The translations under genes and the position numbers were made by a program. DNA of 64,000 nt, from positions 41,560-105,559 of the forward strand of contig JASBUR010000019.1 of NCBI GenBank assembly GCA_030147805.1, read 5' to 3'. Numbering within the stretch: the stretch's first letter is position 1; every line of letters begins with the position of its first letter. The stretch is from Sphingomonadaceae bacterium (GTDB lineage Bacteria; Pseudomonadota; Alphaproteobacteria; Sphingomonadales; Sphingomonadaceae). The notes under the pieces are model-generated. The model was given only the letters and a program-made list of their open reading frames with translations. It was not told the DNA's origin and made no database searches. Positions 14,978-25,900 of the stretch are shown here, piece by piece.

Positions 14978-16992
14978 AGGTCGGCGACCGACACTTCGCC
15001 CGGGCGGGCGAATTGCGGGCCACGCGCCTCGATCTCGCCGGTGGCGCCGACCTGCCAGAGCGTCGGCAGTTCGGCGATGACCCGCGGCACGTGCACCGCG
15101 GCGACGGCGCGGCCGAACAGATAGCCCTGCCCGACATCGCAGCCCTCGCGGCGCAGCAGATTGACCTGCGCGAGGCTTTCGACGCCTTCGGCCACCGTGC
15201 TGATGCCGAGGCTCTGCCCCAGGCCGATCACCGCACGGACGATCGCCAGATCATCGGGGTCGTCGGCGGCGCGCGCACTGATGAACGACTGGTCGATCTT
15301 GAGCGTGTCGACCGGGAATTGCTTGATGTGCGACAGCGACGCGTAACCGGTGCCGAAATCGTCGAGCGCGATCGTGGTGCCGGCACTGCTGAGCGTGTTG
15401 AGGATGCGTTCCACATTGTCGGCGATCTGGCCGATGAACACCGATTCGGTGACCTCGAGCTCGAAGCGGGCGGGCGAGATGCCGGCGCGGTGGAGGCGCT
15501 CGAGCAGCCGCTCGGCGAAATCGCCGCGCACGAAGTCGGGCGCCGATCCGTTGATCGCGAGCCGCCGGAATTCGATACCGCGGTCAAGCCACCCGCGCGC
15601 GTCGTGGATCACCCGGTCGATCATCCGGTCGGTCAGGCGGGCGGCGAGTTCCATGTCGGCGAAGGCGGCGTCGATCGCCTTGGGCGGCTGCAGCCCGCGC
15701 CGGTGATGGTGCCAGCGCAGCAGCGCCTCGAACCCGACGATCTCGCAGGTCTTCAGATCGACCTTCGCCTGGTAGAAGGGCACGATGCGATCATCGGCGA
15801 TCGCGTCGCGCGCGATGAGGATCATCGCCGCGCGCTCCTCGATGGATACGCGCATCTCCTCCTTGAAGATTCGCACCGCGCCACGCCCGGCGGCCTTCGC
15901 GTCGTACAGCGCCAGGCCGGCGCTGCGCAGCAGCGCCTGGCGGTCGCGCCCGTCGTCGGGGGCGAAAGCGGCACCGAGACTCGCCGAGCAGTCGATCGCC
16001 GCCCCCTGAAAGGCGAAGGAGGGCGTCAGACGCGCGGCGATGGCCGATATCGTCTCGAGCGTCGCCCGGACCGGCGGCAGCCGCGGCACGACGATCGCGA
16101 ACTCGTCGACGCCGAGACGCGCGACGGTTGCGCCCGCCGGTGCGATGTCGGTCAGTTGGTCGGCAAAGGCTCGCAGCAACGCGTCGCCGGCGGCAGGCCC
16201 CCAGGCGTCCCGGATCTCGGTGAAATTGTCGAGGCCGAGGAGGATGAGCCCGACCTTGTCGGGCCCCGCCGCGCCGAGCACTGCCTCCAGCTCGCGATCG
16301 AAGAAGCCGCGATTGGGCAGACCGGTCAGCGGGTCGTGGCTTGCCGTCCAGCGCAACGCATCCTCGGTCTGCTTGCGCTCGGAGATGTCGATCATCGCGC
16401 CGACCACCCAGCTCGGCGCTCCGGCATCGTCGCGGAACAGCCGGGCGCGGGCCAGGACGTGCGCATAGCTGTCGTCGGCGCGGCGAAAGCGGAACTCGGC
16501 GCTCCATGCCTCGTCGCCCGCCGCCAACGCCCGCCGCACATTCTCGAGCGTGCCGGGACGATCGTCGGGGTGGATCCGTTCGAGACACCAGTCGACCGTC
16601 GTCCCGGCGCGCGCGTCGGGATAGCCGAAACGCTCGCCGATCGCGTCGCCCCAGGCGATACCGCGCGATCCGACGCGCCACTCCCAGATCGCATCGGTGC
16701 TCGCCTCCGACGCCCGGCGATAGAAGGCCTCGCGCTCGCGCTGCGCGATGCCGTCATGGTGCAGGGTAGCGCCAGCCAGTTCGGCGTTCGCGATCGCCGG
16801 CGGCGGATCGGCCGGCGACGCTGTGGCGAACCGGCTCCGGAACCGCCGCAGCGAGCGCCACAGCAGGAACGTCCCGACGATGTTGAGCACCGCCACCAAC
16901 AGCACGACCGCGGCGACGATGCGCACCCCGGGATCGAGCCCGGAGAAGAACGATAGATCGCGAGCTGGCCCCGCCAAGGCACGCAGCGGCAT
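14974..16992 (-). CDS. Membrane PAS-GGDEF-EAL protein (c-di-GMP turnover)
   Basis: Started at ATG 16992 the protein has 672 residues; the frame opens at 17073 but this ATG has GGAG upstream and overlaps the autotransporter stop by one base (TGATG). Domains: one transmembrane segment (about 24-45), a PAS domain (about 90-205), GGDEF (about 215-385) and EAL (about 395-650). The GGDEF motif is GVDEF at 294-298, so cyclase activity is doubtful. The EAL domain keeps EALLRW (Glu422), an asparagine in AINGSAP, TES, DDFGTGYASL and KID, so phosphodiesterase activity is likely. Control of surface attachment through c-di-GMP, together with the coupled autotransporter, is inferred. Confidence 0.88.
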   Translation of the reverse strand: MPLRALAGPARDLSFFSGLDPGVRIVAAVVLLVAVLNIVGTFLLWRSLRRFRSRFATASPADPPPAIANAELAGATLHHDGIAQREREAFYRRASEASTDAIWEWRVGSRGIAWGDAIGERFGYPDARAGTTVDWCLERIHPDDRPGTLENVRRALAAGDEAWSAEFRFRRADDSYAHVLARARLFRDDAGAPSWVVGAMIDISERKQTEDALRWTASHDPLTGLPNRGFFDRELEAVLGAAGPDKVGLILLGLDNFTEIRDAWGPAAGDALLRAFADQLTDIAPAGATVARLGVDEFAIVVPRLPPVRATLETISAIAARLTPSFAFQGAAIDCSASLGAAFAPDDGRDRQALLRSAGLALYDAKAAGRGAVRIFKEEMRVSIEERAAMILIARDAIADDRIVPFYQAKVDLKTCEIVGFEALLRWHHHRRGLQPPKAIDAAFADMELAARLTDRMIDRVIHDARGWLDRGIEFRRLAINGSAPDFVRGDFAERLLERLHRAGISPARFELEVTESVFIGQIADNVERILNTLSSAGTTIALDDFGTGYASLSHIKQFPVDTLKIDQSFISARAADDPDDLAIVRAVIGLGQSLGISTVAEGVESLAQVNLLRREGCDVGQGYLFGRAVAAVHVPRVIAELPTLWQVGATGEIEARGPQFARPGEVSVADL

Positions 16993-19900
16993 CAAAAGCT
17001 CCAGCTCACGGTGCCACGGAGCCCGTGATCGCTCAGCCCGCGACCGAGTTGTCCCGAATAGTCGACGTTCCAAGTCACGGCGGGCGCGATGACGGTGTGG
17101 ATGCCGGCTTCGATGACGACGGCGTCGCGCGCCAGCGGTACGCCCTCGACGCTGAAGCGGTCGCCGCCGCCGAAGGCGAGCGTGCTGGTCGGGGCAAGGC
17201 TTCCAAAAGCATGGCGCCAGGCCAGCGAGGCCGCCAGGCCGATCGCCGCGTTCGGCGCCGCGGCGCGCCAGTTTCCGCGCAGCCCCAGCATCGACAGCGT
17301 CGACCGGGTCGAGGTGCCGAAACTGTCGAGTGCTGCGGCGCCACCGCTTTCGCGCGATCGCCGGCTATCGAGATCGACATGCGCCAGCCCGGCAAAGGGC
17401 TCGACGTCTGCGGCGTCGCTGCCGAGCCGATATGCGACCTCGCCGAACGCCTGCAGCGTCCGCGCCTTCGACGCACGATCGGTGCGGCCCGCGAAGCCGT
17501 CGATGGCGATGGCCCTTGCGGTGTCGACGTCGTGCCATGCATGGCCGGCGCCGATCCGCAATCGCAGGCGCGCCCAGTCGCCGCCCGCATAGACGCCGAG
17601 CTCGCGATTTTCGCTCTCGCCGCGCGAGCCGCGCGCATCGACGCTGAAACGCGAGCGGCTGCCGGCGGCATAGAAGCCGACCCGCACGGCCTCGCCCGCA
17701 CCGAGATCGGCACCGGCCACGATACCGCGCGCGGCAAAGTCGAGCGAAGCGGCCGTATCGCTCGCCGCGACAGCGCCCGACGAGCCGAAAACACGGGCCC
17801 AGACGCCATGATCGCTGTCGAGCACCGCTTCGCGCGAAAAACGACTCGCCTCGGTCAGCGCTGTCCGCGCTGAGGCATCGACCTCGCCCGACAGCTGGTC
17901 GAACGCGGCCGGCGCCGCGGCGTCGTCGACGTACATAGCGACGACGTCGTGAACCTGGTTGCCGGCATTGACGCTGTCGAGGCCGGCCGCTGCCGCGACC
18001 TGGTTTCGCGTCACGCCGGCCGTCGCGAAGGCGCGCACCTGGGTCGCCTCGAGCGTCACGCTCTGCGGCGCATGATGGACGTCGAGCGCATAGAAGGCCG
18101 AGATCGCGGTATCGCCGGTGACGGTATAGCGGCCGTTGATGCCGCCCGCCGCGGTGAGCACAGTGTAGCGGCGCCCGGGGCCGTAGGCGAGATTGACTTC
18201 CTTGATGACGGTGAGCATCGCGCCCGGCGCGATCGTCGCCGATCCTTGCGCGACGATACGATCGGACCGGTCGGTGGCGGGATCGACCTCCACCGCATAG
18301 ACCGAGGCCGCCGACTGCACGACGTTGCCGGCGACCGTCAGCGTCCCGATGCTGTTGCCGGGGGCGATCGCCGCGCCCTCGGCCAGCGCCACGCCGCCCA
18401 CCGTGCCCGCGCCGGAGAGGATGGTGCCGCTTGCCGCCGACACCACCGAATTGCGCAGCTCGCCGTTGACCGCGAGTCCCCCGCCGGCCAGCAGCGTCGT
18501 TCCCGAGAAATCGCTGGTGCCGGTCAGATCGAGCTTCGCATTTCCCTCCTTGACCAGCGTGCCCGAGCCGCTGAGCGGGTTGGCGAGCCGCGCGTCGCTG
18601 CCACCCTGGTCGATCACCAGCGCGCCGTTGCCGACGATCGGCCCGCTGCCGAGCGCCGCCGCGGTGGCGATCAGGGTGCCGGCGGCGACCACCGTGCCGC
18701 CCGAATGGCTGTTGGTGCCGGTCAGCACCTGCGATCCGCCGGTGAGCATGACCGCGCCGGCACCGCTGATCGTGCCGGCGAAGCTGCCGTTGACGCCGCC
18801 GAGCGCCAGCGTCTGCGTGCCGAGCGAGACGGCGCCCTGCCCGGTCAGCCCCGCGATCGCCACCGGGCCGCCGGTCGCCGCCGCGATATCGAACACGCCG
18901 TTGTTGACCACCGGCCCGCTGATCCGCCCCGCGCCGGCGAGCGCCAGCGTGCCGCCGGTGATCGCCGCGGCGCCACTGAAGCTGTTCTGCCCGGTGAGCA
19001 CGAGCGTTCCGGGACTGCTCTGCACGATGCCGCCCGTCCCCGAGATCGTACCGGTGAAAACCATGGTATCGGCGCGGTTGAACGCGAGCGTGCCGTTGTT
19101 GGTGACGCTGCCGGTGAGGCTGCCGCTCGTCCCCCCGTCGCCGATTTGAAGCACGCCGCCGCTGATCGTGGTGCCACCGCTGAAGTCATTGTCGCCGGTC
19201 AGGATCATCGTCCCGCTGCCGGTCTTGGCAACCGCGCCGTCGCCCGTGATCGCCCCCGACTGGACCGCGGCGGCGCCTTCGTTGACCACCGCCGCGAGCG
19301 TCGCACCCGCGGTCAGGCTGACCTCGTTGACGATCTCGAGCCCGTCGCCGTAGCTGAGCGTCGCGTCGCCCGCGAGCTCGACCTCGCCGCTGCCGAGCGC
19401 TCCGTTGCTCGCCAGATCGAGACTGACCCCCGCGATGGTCACCGGGCCGGTGAAGCTGCTGTTGTCGCCGGTGATGAGCAGGCGACCGCTGCCGGTCAGC
19501 ATGTAGCGGCCGGTGCCGGTGATGGAACCCGCCTGCGTGGCGGTCCCCTGCGCCACGTCGAGGCGCGCTTCGCCGTTGATCAGCAGATCGTTGGCAACGA
19601 TGATTCCGTCGGCATAGCCGAGCGTCGAGCCGCCCTCGAGAAGGATGCGGCCGACGCCCGCAGCGCGGTCGTTGGCAAGAAGCAGCGTGCCCGCCTGCAC
19701 GGTCGTGCCGCCGGTGAAGCTGCTGACGCCGCCGAGCGTCAGCACGCCTGCGCCGGCTTTGACGACAGCGCCGGCGCCCGAGATCGCGCCGCCGAACGCC
19801 GTCGCATCGGCGCGGTCGAAGATCAGCGTCCCGGCGTTGGCGACGTTTCCCGCAAGGCTGCCGCGCGTGCCGCCATCGCCGACGCGCACCGCGCCGGCGA

Positions 19901-22900
19901 CGATCGACGTCCCGCCGGTGTAGCCGTTGTCGGCCGTCAGCGTGAGCATCCCCGCCCCGGCCTTCGTCACCGCTCCCGCGCCCGAGATCCGTCCGTCGAG
20001 CGTGACCGCATCCGAGCGATCGACGACCAGCATCGCCTCGTTGAGCATGTCGCCCATGATGCGCCCCGAGCTGCCGCCAGCGCCGATCTGCAGCGTTCCC
20101 GACGCGATCGTCGTGCCGCCCGTATAGCTGCTGTCCGCCGTCAGGATCGTCGTTCCAGGCCCCGCGTGAACGAGCGCGCCCGCCCCCGAAATCGCGCCGT
20201 CGAGCGTCAGCCGGCCGCCCTGGTCGATCGCCAGCACACCGGCGTTCGCGACGGCGCCGCGAAGCCCGCCGCCGGCCGCGAGCCGCAGCGTGCCGGCGGC
20301 GATCGTCGTGCCGCCGTCATAGCGGTTCGCCGCAGTCAGCGTCAGCACGCCGCCCCCGGTCTTGATCAGCCCACCCGTTCGCGCGCCATTCTCGATCGCC
20401 GCGGCGACCGTCGCCTCGCCGGTGGCGATGCCGATCGTCGCGACGCCGCTGAGATCGATGTCGTTGGCGAGCGTGACCCCGTTGCCGAGCAGGAGGGCGC
20501 TCCCCGCCGCGAGCTCGACCGTGCCCGAGCCGAGCGCGTCGCCGCGGGCAACCTCGAGCGCGCCGCCGGCGATGCGCGTCCCCCCGCCGAAACCGTTGGC
20601 GGCGGTGAATGTCAGGGTTCCGCCGCCGGTCTTCACCAGGCTGCCGGCGCGCGATCCGTCGGCGACCACCCCGCCAAGCGTCGCCCGCAGCCCTGCACCC
20701 ACGCTGATAGCGGCATCCCCCGACAGCTCGATCCGGTTGACGAGGGCGATGCCGGCGCCGAGCGCGAGCGTGCTTCCCGCGGCAAGATCAACGCGCCCGG
20801 TTCCGAGCGCGTCGCTCCTCGCGGCCTCGATCGTGCCGCCCGCCAGCAGCGTGCCGCCGCCGAAGCTGTTGGCGCCCGACAGCACCAGCGTGCCGCTGCC
20901 GGTCTTGGCGAGCGTGCCGCCGCCCGATAGCGGCCCCGCATGGACCGCCCGACGGCCGGCATCGACGATCGCCGCCAGCGTCAAGCCGCTGCCGATCGAG
21001 ACGGCGTTGCCGATGGTGACGGCATCGCCATAGCGAAAGCTGGCGCTGCCGGTCAGGTCGACCGCGCCGCCGCCGAGCGCGGCGCTGCTGTCGAGGTCGA
21101 GCGTGAGGTCCGACAGCGAGATGCCGCCGCCGAAGCCGCTGTTGTCGCCGGTCAGCAGCAGCCGGCCGGCGCCGCCGAGGATATAGCGTCCGCTGCCGCT
21201 GAGCGCGCCGCTCTGCGTCGCGACTCCGCTCGCGACCACGAGGCTCGCGAGACCGTTGATCCGAAGCGCGTTGGCGACGGTGACGCCCGAGGCGTAGCTC
21301 AGCGTCGTGCCGCTTTCGAGCGTGATCTGCCCGGTCCCTGCCGCGCGATCCGCCGCGAGCGCGAGTGTCCCGCTCTCCACCAGCGTTCCGCCGGCGTAGC
21401 TGTTCGAGCCCGAGAGCGTCAGCAGGCCGGCACCCGACTTGAGCAGCGCGCCTGCTCCCGAGATCGTGCCGCCGAACGTCACCGCGTCGGACCGGGCGAA
21501 GGACAAGCGTCCATCTACGACGACGTCGCCGGCGAGGCTGCCCGACGCGCCGCCGTTGCCCAGCTGCAGCGTGGCGCCGCCGGCGATGGCGGTGCCGCCG
21601 GTATGGCTGCTGGCGCCGGTGAGGATCAGCGTCCCGCCGCCGATGCTCAGCCCGCCGGCGCCCGCGACCGTCCCCCCAAATACGCCGCTGGCGGCGTCGA
21701 GCGTCAGCGTGCGGCTGCCGAGCGCGACGCTGCCGTTGCCCGTCAGGCTCCGGATCGCGACGCCGCCGCTGGCGCCGGCGATGTCGAAACTGCCGTTGGC
21801 GACGAGCGATCCCGTCAGGCGTCCGGCCCCCGACAGCGCCAGCGTGCCGGCGGCGATCGTCGTGCCGCCGCCGTGGCCGGCGAGTCCGGCGAGCGTCAGC
21901 GTTCCCATGCCCGCCTTCGTCAGCGTGCCCGATCCCGAGATGGCGCCGCCGAAGCTGTAATTGTCTGCGGAGTCGAAGATCAGCGCGCCATTGTCGACGA
22001 CATTGCCCGCCAGCCGGCCGGCGCCGGTCACCGCGAGCGTACCCGCTGCGATCGTCGTTGTGCCGGCGAAGCCGTTCGCCGCGGTGAGCGTCAAGCGGTT
22101 CGCGCCGAGCTTGGTGAGCGATCCGCTGCCGGTCAGCATCCCGTCGAGACTGACGTCGTCGCTGCGATCGACGAGCAGGTCGCCATCGATCCTCAAGGTG
22201 CCCGTGACGCTGCCGCCGGTTCCGCCGGCGCCGAGGCGCAGCGTGCCGGCGGCGACGGTCGTGCCGCCCGAATAGCTGTTCGCTCCCGTCAGCGTCTGGC
22301 TGCCGCCGGTCAGCGTCAGTCCGCCGGTGCCGGCGATCGACCCCGAGAAGCTGCCGCCGCTTCCCGTCAGCGCCAGCGTTCGCGACCCGAGCGCGACGCT
22401 GCCCGAGCCCGACAGCCCGCCGATCGTCACGTCGGCGCCAGTCGTCGTGGCGATGTCGAAGACGCCGTTGGCCACGACGCCGCCGACGATGCGGCCGGTC
22501 CCGCCAAGCGCCAGCGCTCCCGCGGCGATCGTCGTCGTCCCGGTGAAGCTGTTCGCTGCGGTGAGCGTCAACGTCCCGGCTCCCGACTTCAGGAGCGATC
22601 CGCTGCCCGAAATCGCCTGGCCGAAGCTCATGGCGTCGGATCGGTCGAACGCCAGCGTGCCGTTGTCGACGATATCGCCGATCAAGCTTCCGGTCGTGCC
22701 GCCGTTGCCGATCTGCAGCGTACCGCCGACAATGACCGTGCCGCCGGTGTAGCTGCTGGCGCCGGTCAGGATCTGCTTCCCGCTCGCCAGCCGGAGGCCG
22801 CCGGTGCCCGAGATGCTGCCCGCAAAGACGCCCGCCGAGCCGTTGAGGCCGAGCATACGCGTCCCGAGCGTCACGGCGCCGGCGCCCGACAACCCGCCGA

Positions 22901-25900
22901 CGACGACGTCGGCGCCCGACGTGGCCGAGATGTCGAAGGTCGCGTCGTTGACGACATCGCCGACGATGCGTCCGCCACCGGCGAGCGCCAGCGTTCCCGC
23001 CGCGATCGTGGTCGCCCCGGTATAGCTGTTGGCGCCAGTCAGCGTCAGCGTCGACGCGCCCGCCTTGGTGACCGAGCCGCTGCCGGAGACGGTGCCGCCG
23101 AAGCTCTGCGCGTCCGAGCGGTTGAAGGCGAGCGACGCATTGTTGACGACATCGCCAACGATGCTGCCGGCGGTGCCGCCGCTGCCGATCTGGAGCGTGC
23201 CCGCCGATATGGTCGTGCCGCCGGTATAGCCGTTGGTGCCGGTCAGCGAGAGCGTGCCCGCCCCCGTCTTCACCAGTCCGCCGCTGCCCGACAGCGCGCC
23301 CGACCAGCTGACCCCCAGCCCGTTGCTGTCGATCGTCGACTGCGTGCCGGCGAGCAACGTCGCGTCGACCGAGGCGGCGAGCGCCGTTCCCGTGGCGCGG
23401 ACGGTGCCGCCGCCCAGGTTCAGCTGAGCGCTGCCGCCATGGTTGTTGTAATTGGCGTTGAACGACGTTCCGCCGATCTCGAGCGCGCCGCCGAGCAGAT
23501 TGTAGGTGCCGTCGCCGCTGCCGGACAGATAGAGGTTGGTGGCATTGCCGATGCGGAAAATGCCGCCGGTCTGGTTGACGACACCCGATCCCGGCTGCGT
23601 CGTGCCGTTGACGGCGAGCCAGTTACCGATGGTGAAGAAGCCTGCGGTCAGGTCAACCAGCCCCGAGCCGCTCAGGTTGAGCGTGCCGCTACTCGCCGGA
23701 TTGTTGCTGCTGTTGCGGCCGAGCCCGAACGAGCCGCTGGTCAGCGTCAGGCTGCCGCCCGAGATAGTGTAGACGCCGGTCCCGCCCTGGTTGCCGATGT
23801 TGAACAGCGCGCAGTGGGCTGGGTCGCCGCAGTCGGGCTGAATGACCAGCTGTCCGCCGGTCTGGTTGACCGTCCCCGAGCCGCCGAAGTCACCGACCTG
23901 CAGGCCGGTGCCCAGGGTCAGCGTCCCGCCGCTGACGTTCAGCGCACCGACGTTGGCGACGCCGCCCGTGGTGCCGCTTCCGACCGCGAGATAGTTGATC
24001 GCCGTCTGCCCGCCGGTCTGCGCGATGCTGCCTGCGGTCACATAGGATTCGCCGCCGCTGATCGTCGCGCCGTCGAGCGTCAGCGTTCCCGCCCCGACCT
24101 TCTGGAAGCGGCCGTAGCTCGCTTGCCAGCCGAGGCCGTCGTTGACGATGGTGCCGGAGAAGGCGGTGCTGCCGTCGTCGGTGCCGACCTGCAGCAGGCG
24201 GAGTCCCGTCTCGACGCGGCCGTTGCCCGACAGGCCGGCGAGCGACGCGCCGAGCGTCGTCGCCGAAATGTCGAAGGTGCCGTCGGCGCGAAGGCCCGAC
24301 GAGCTGGCGATCGAGCCGTTGCCCGAGAGCGCCAGCGTGCCGGTGCTGATCGTGGTCGGGCCGGTGTAGCTGTTCGCCGCGCTCAGCGTCAGCGTGCCCT
24401 CACCCGCCTTGATCAAGCCGCCACTGCCCGAGAAAACGCCCGACCAGGTCGCGCCGAGGCCGTTGCTGTCGATCGTCGACTGCGTGCCGCCGAGCAGCGT
24501 CGCATTTACCGGCGCGATGAGTGCCGAGCCAAAGGCGCGGATCGTGCCGCCGCCGAGATTGAAGGCGTAGGTGCCGGTGCCGCCGCCATAGTTGGCGCTG
24601 AGCGACGTGCCGCCGATCTCGAGCGCGCCACCGAGCAGGTCGTAGGTGCCGTTGCCGCTGCCCGACAGGTAGAGGATGCCGCCGCTGCGGATGCGCAGCG
24701 TCCCGCCGGTCTGATTGACGAGACCGCTGCTGCGCGGCGTGCTGACGCCGACCGACAGCCAGTTGCCGATGTTGAAGCGGCCCGCGGTCAGGTCGACGAG
24801 GCCGGTGCCGCTGAGGTTGAGCGTGCCGCTGCCGGCGGGGTTGCTATTGGTGTTGCGGCCGAGCGCCAGATTGGCCTGCAGCAGCTCGAGGCTGCCCCCC
24901 GAGATATTGTAGCTGCCGGTGCCGCCCTGGTTGCCGATATTGACCGCGGCGCAGTGCGACGCGGAGCCGCATAGCTGGTCGACGACGACGCGGCCGCCGG
25001 TCTGGTCGACGGCACCGATGCCGCCGAAATCGCCGACCTGCAGCGTGGTGCCGACGGTCAGCGTCCCGCCGGTGACGCCGAGGCTCCCGACGTTGGAGAC
25101 ACCCTCGGTCCGCCCGGTACCGACGGCGAGATAGCCAACACGGGTGCTGCCGCTCGTCTGCGCAAGGCTGCCGCCGCGGACATGCGCCTCGCCGCCGCTG
25201 ATCGTCGCGCCGTCGAGCGTCAACGTGCCGGTGCCGACCTTGGCGAAGACCCCGTAGCTCGGATCCCAGTTGACCCCGCCGTTGGCGATCGTGCCCGAAA
25301 AGGCGCTGCTGCCATTGTCGGTGCCGACCTGCAGCGTACGCAGCCCCGTCTCGACACGGCCGCTGCCCGACAGGCGGGCGACCGTCGCGTCGAGCGCGGT
25401 GCCCGAGATGTCGAAGGTGCCGTTGGCGACCAGCCCCGCCGAGCTGGCGATCGATCCCGCGCCGGTCAGCGCGAGCGTGCCGGCGTCGATCGCCGTCACC
25501 CCGGTGTAGCTGTTGGCGGCGCTGAGCGTCAGCGTTCCCGCACCGGCCTTGGTCAGCCCGCCGCCCCCCGACAGCACGCCCGAGAGCGTCGCGGCGAGAC
25601 CCTGCGTGTCGATCGTGAACAGGCTGCCGGTGGCCAGTGTCACAGCGTCGGCGACGGTCAGGTCGCTGCCCTGCACCGCCAGCGTGCCGTTCCCGAAGGT
25701 CAGGCTGCCGCCGCCGTAGAGGCCGGCGGCACCGCCGAGCTGCAGCCGGCCGCCGAGCAACTCGTAGCTGCCCGTCCCCGCGCCGACATAGAGCCGGCTG
25801 CTGCCGGTCAGCGACAGCGTGCCGCCGGTCTGGCGCAGCAGGCCGGTCGACCCGGCGGCGGCGCCGATCGACAGGTTGGTCGCGATGTTGGCGGTGCCGC

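Noticed and set aside
15013..16956. 647-codon plus-strand frame opposite the PAS-GGDEF-EAL gene
   Set aside because: Antisense shadow; the minus strand shows clear PAS, GGDEF and EAL motifs.
17949..24974. Very long plus-strand open frames (993 and 1344 codons) opposite the autotransporter gene
   Set aside because: They are mirror frames of the repetitive, GC-rich autotransporter gene; their translations are low-complexity Arg/Ala/Asp-rich strings without domains, and the minus strand has a signal peptide, repeats and a barrel.
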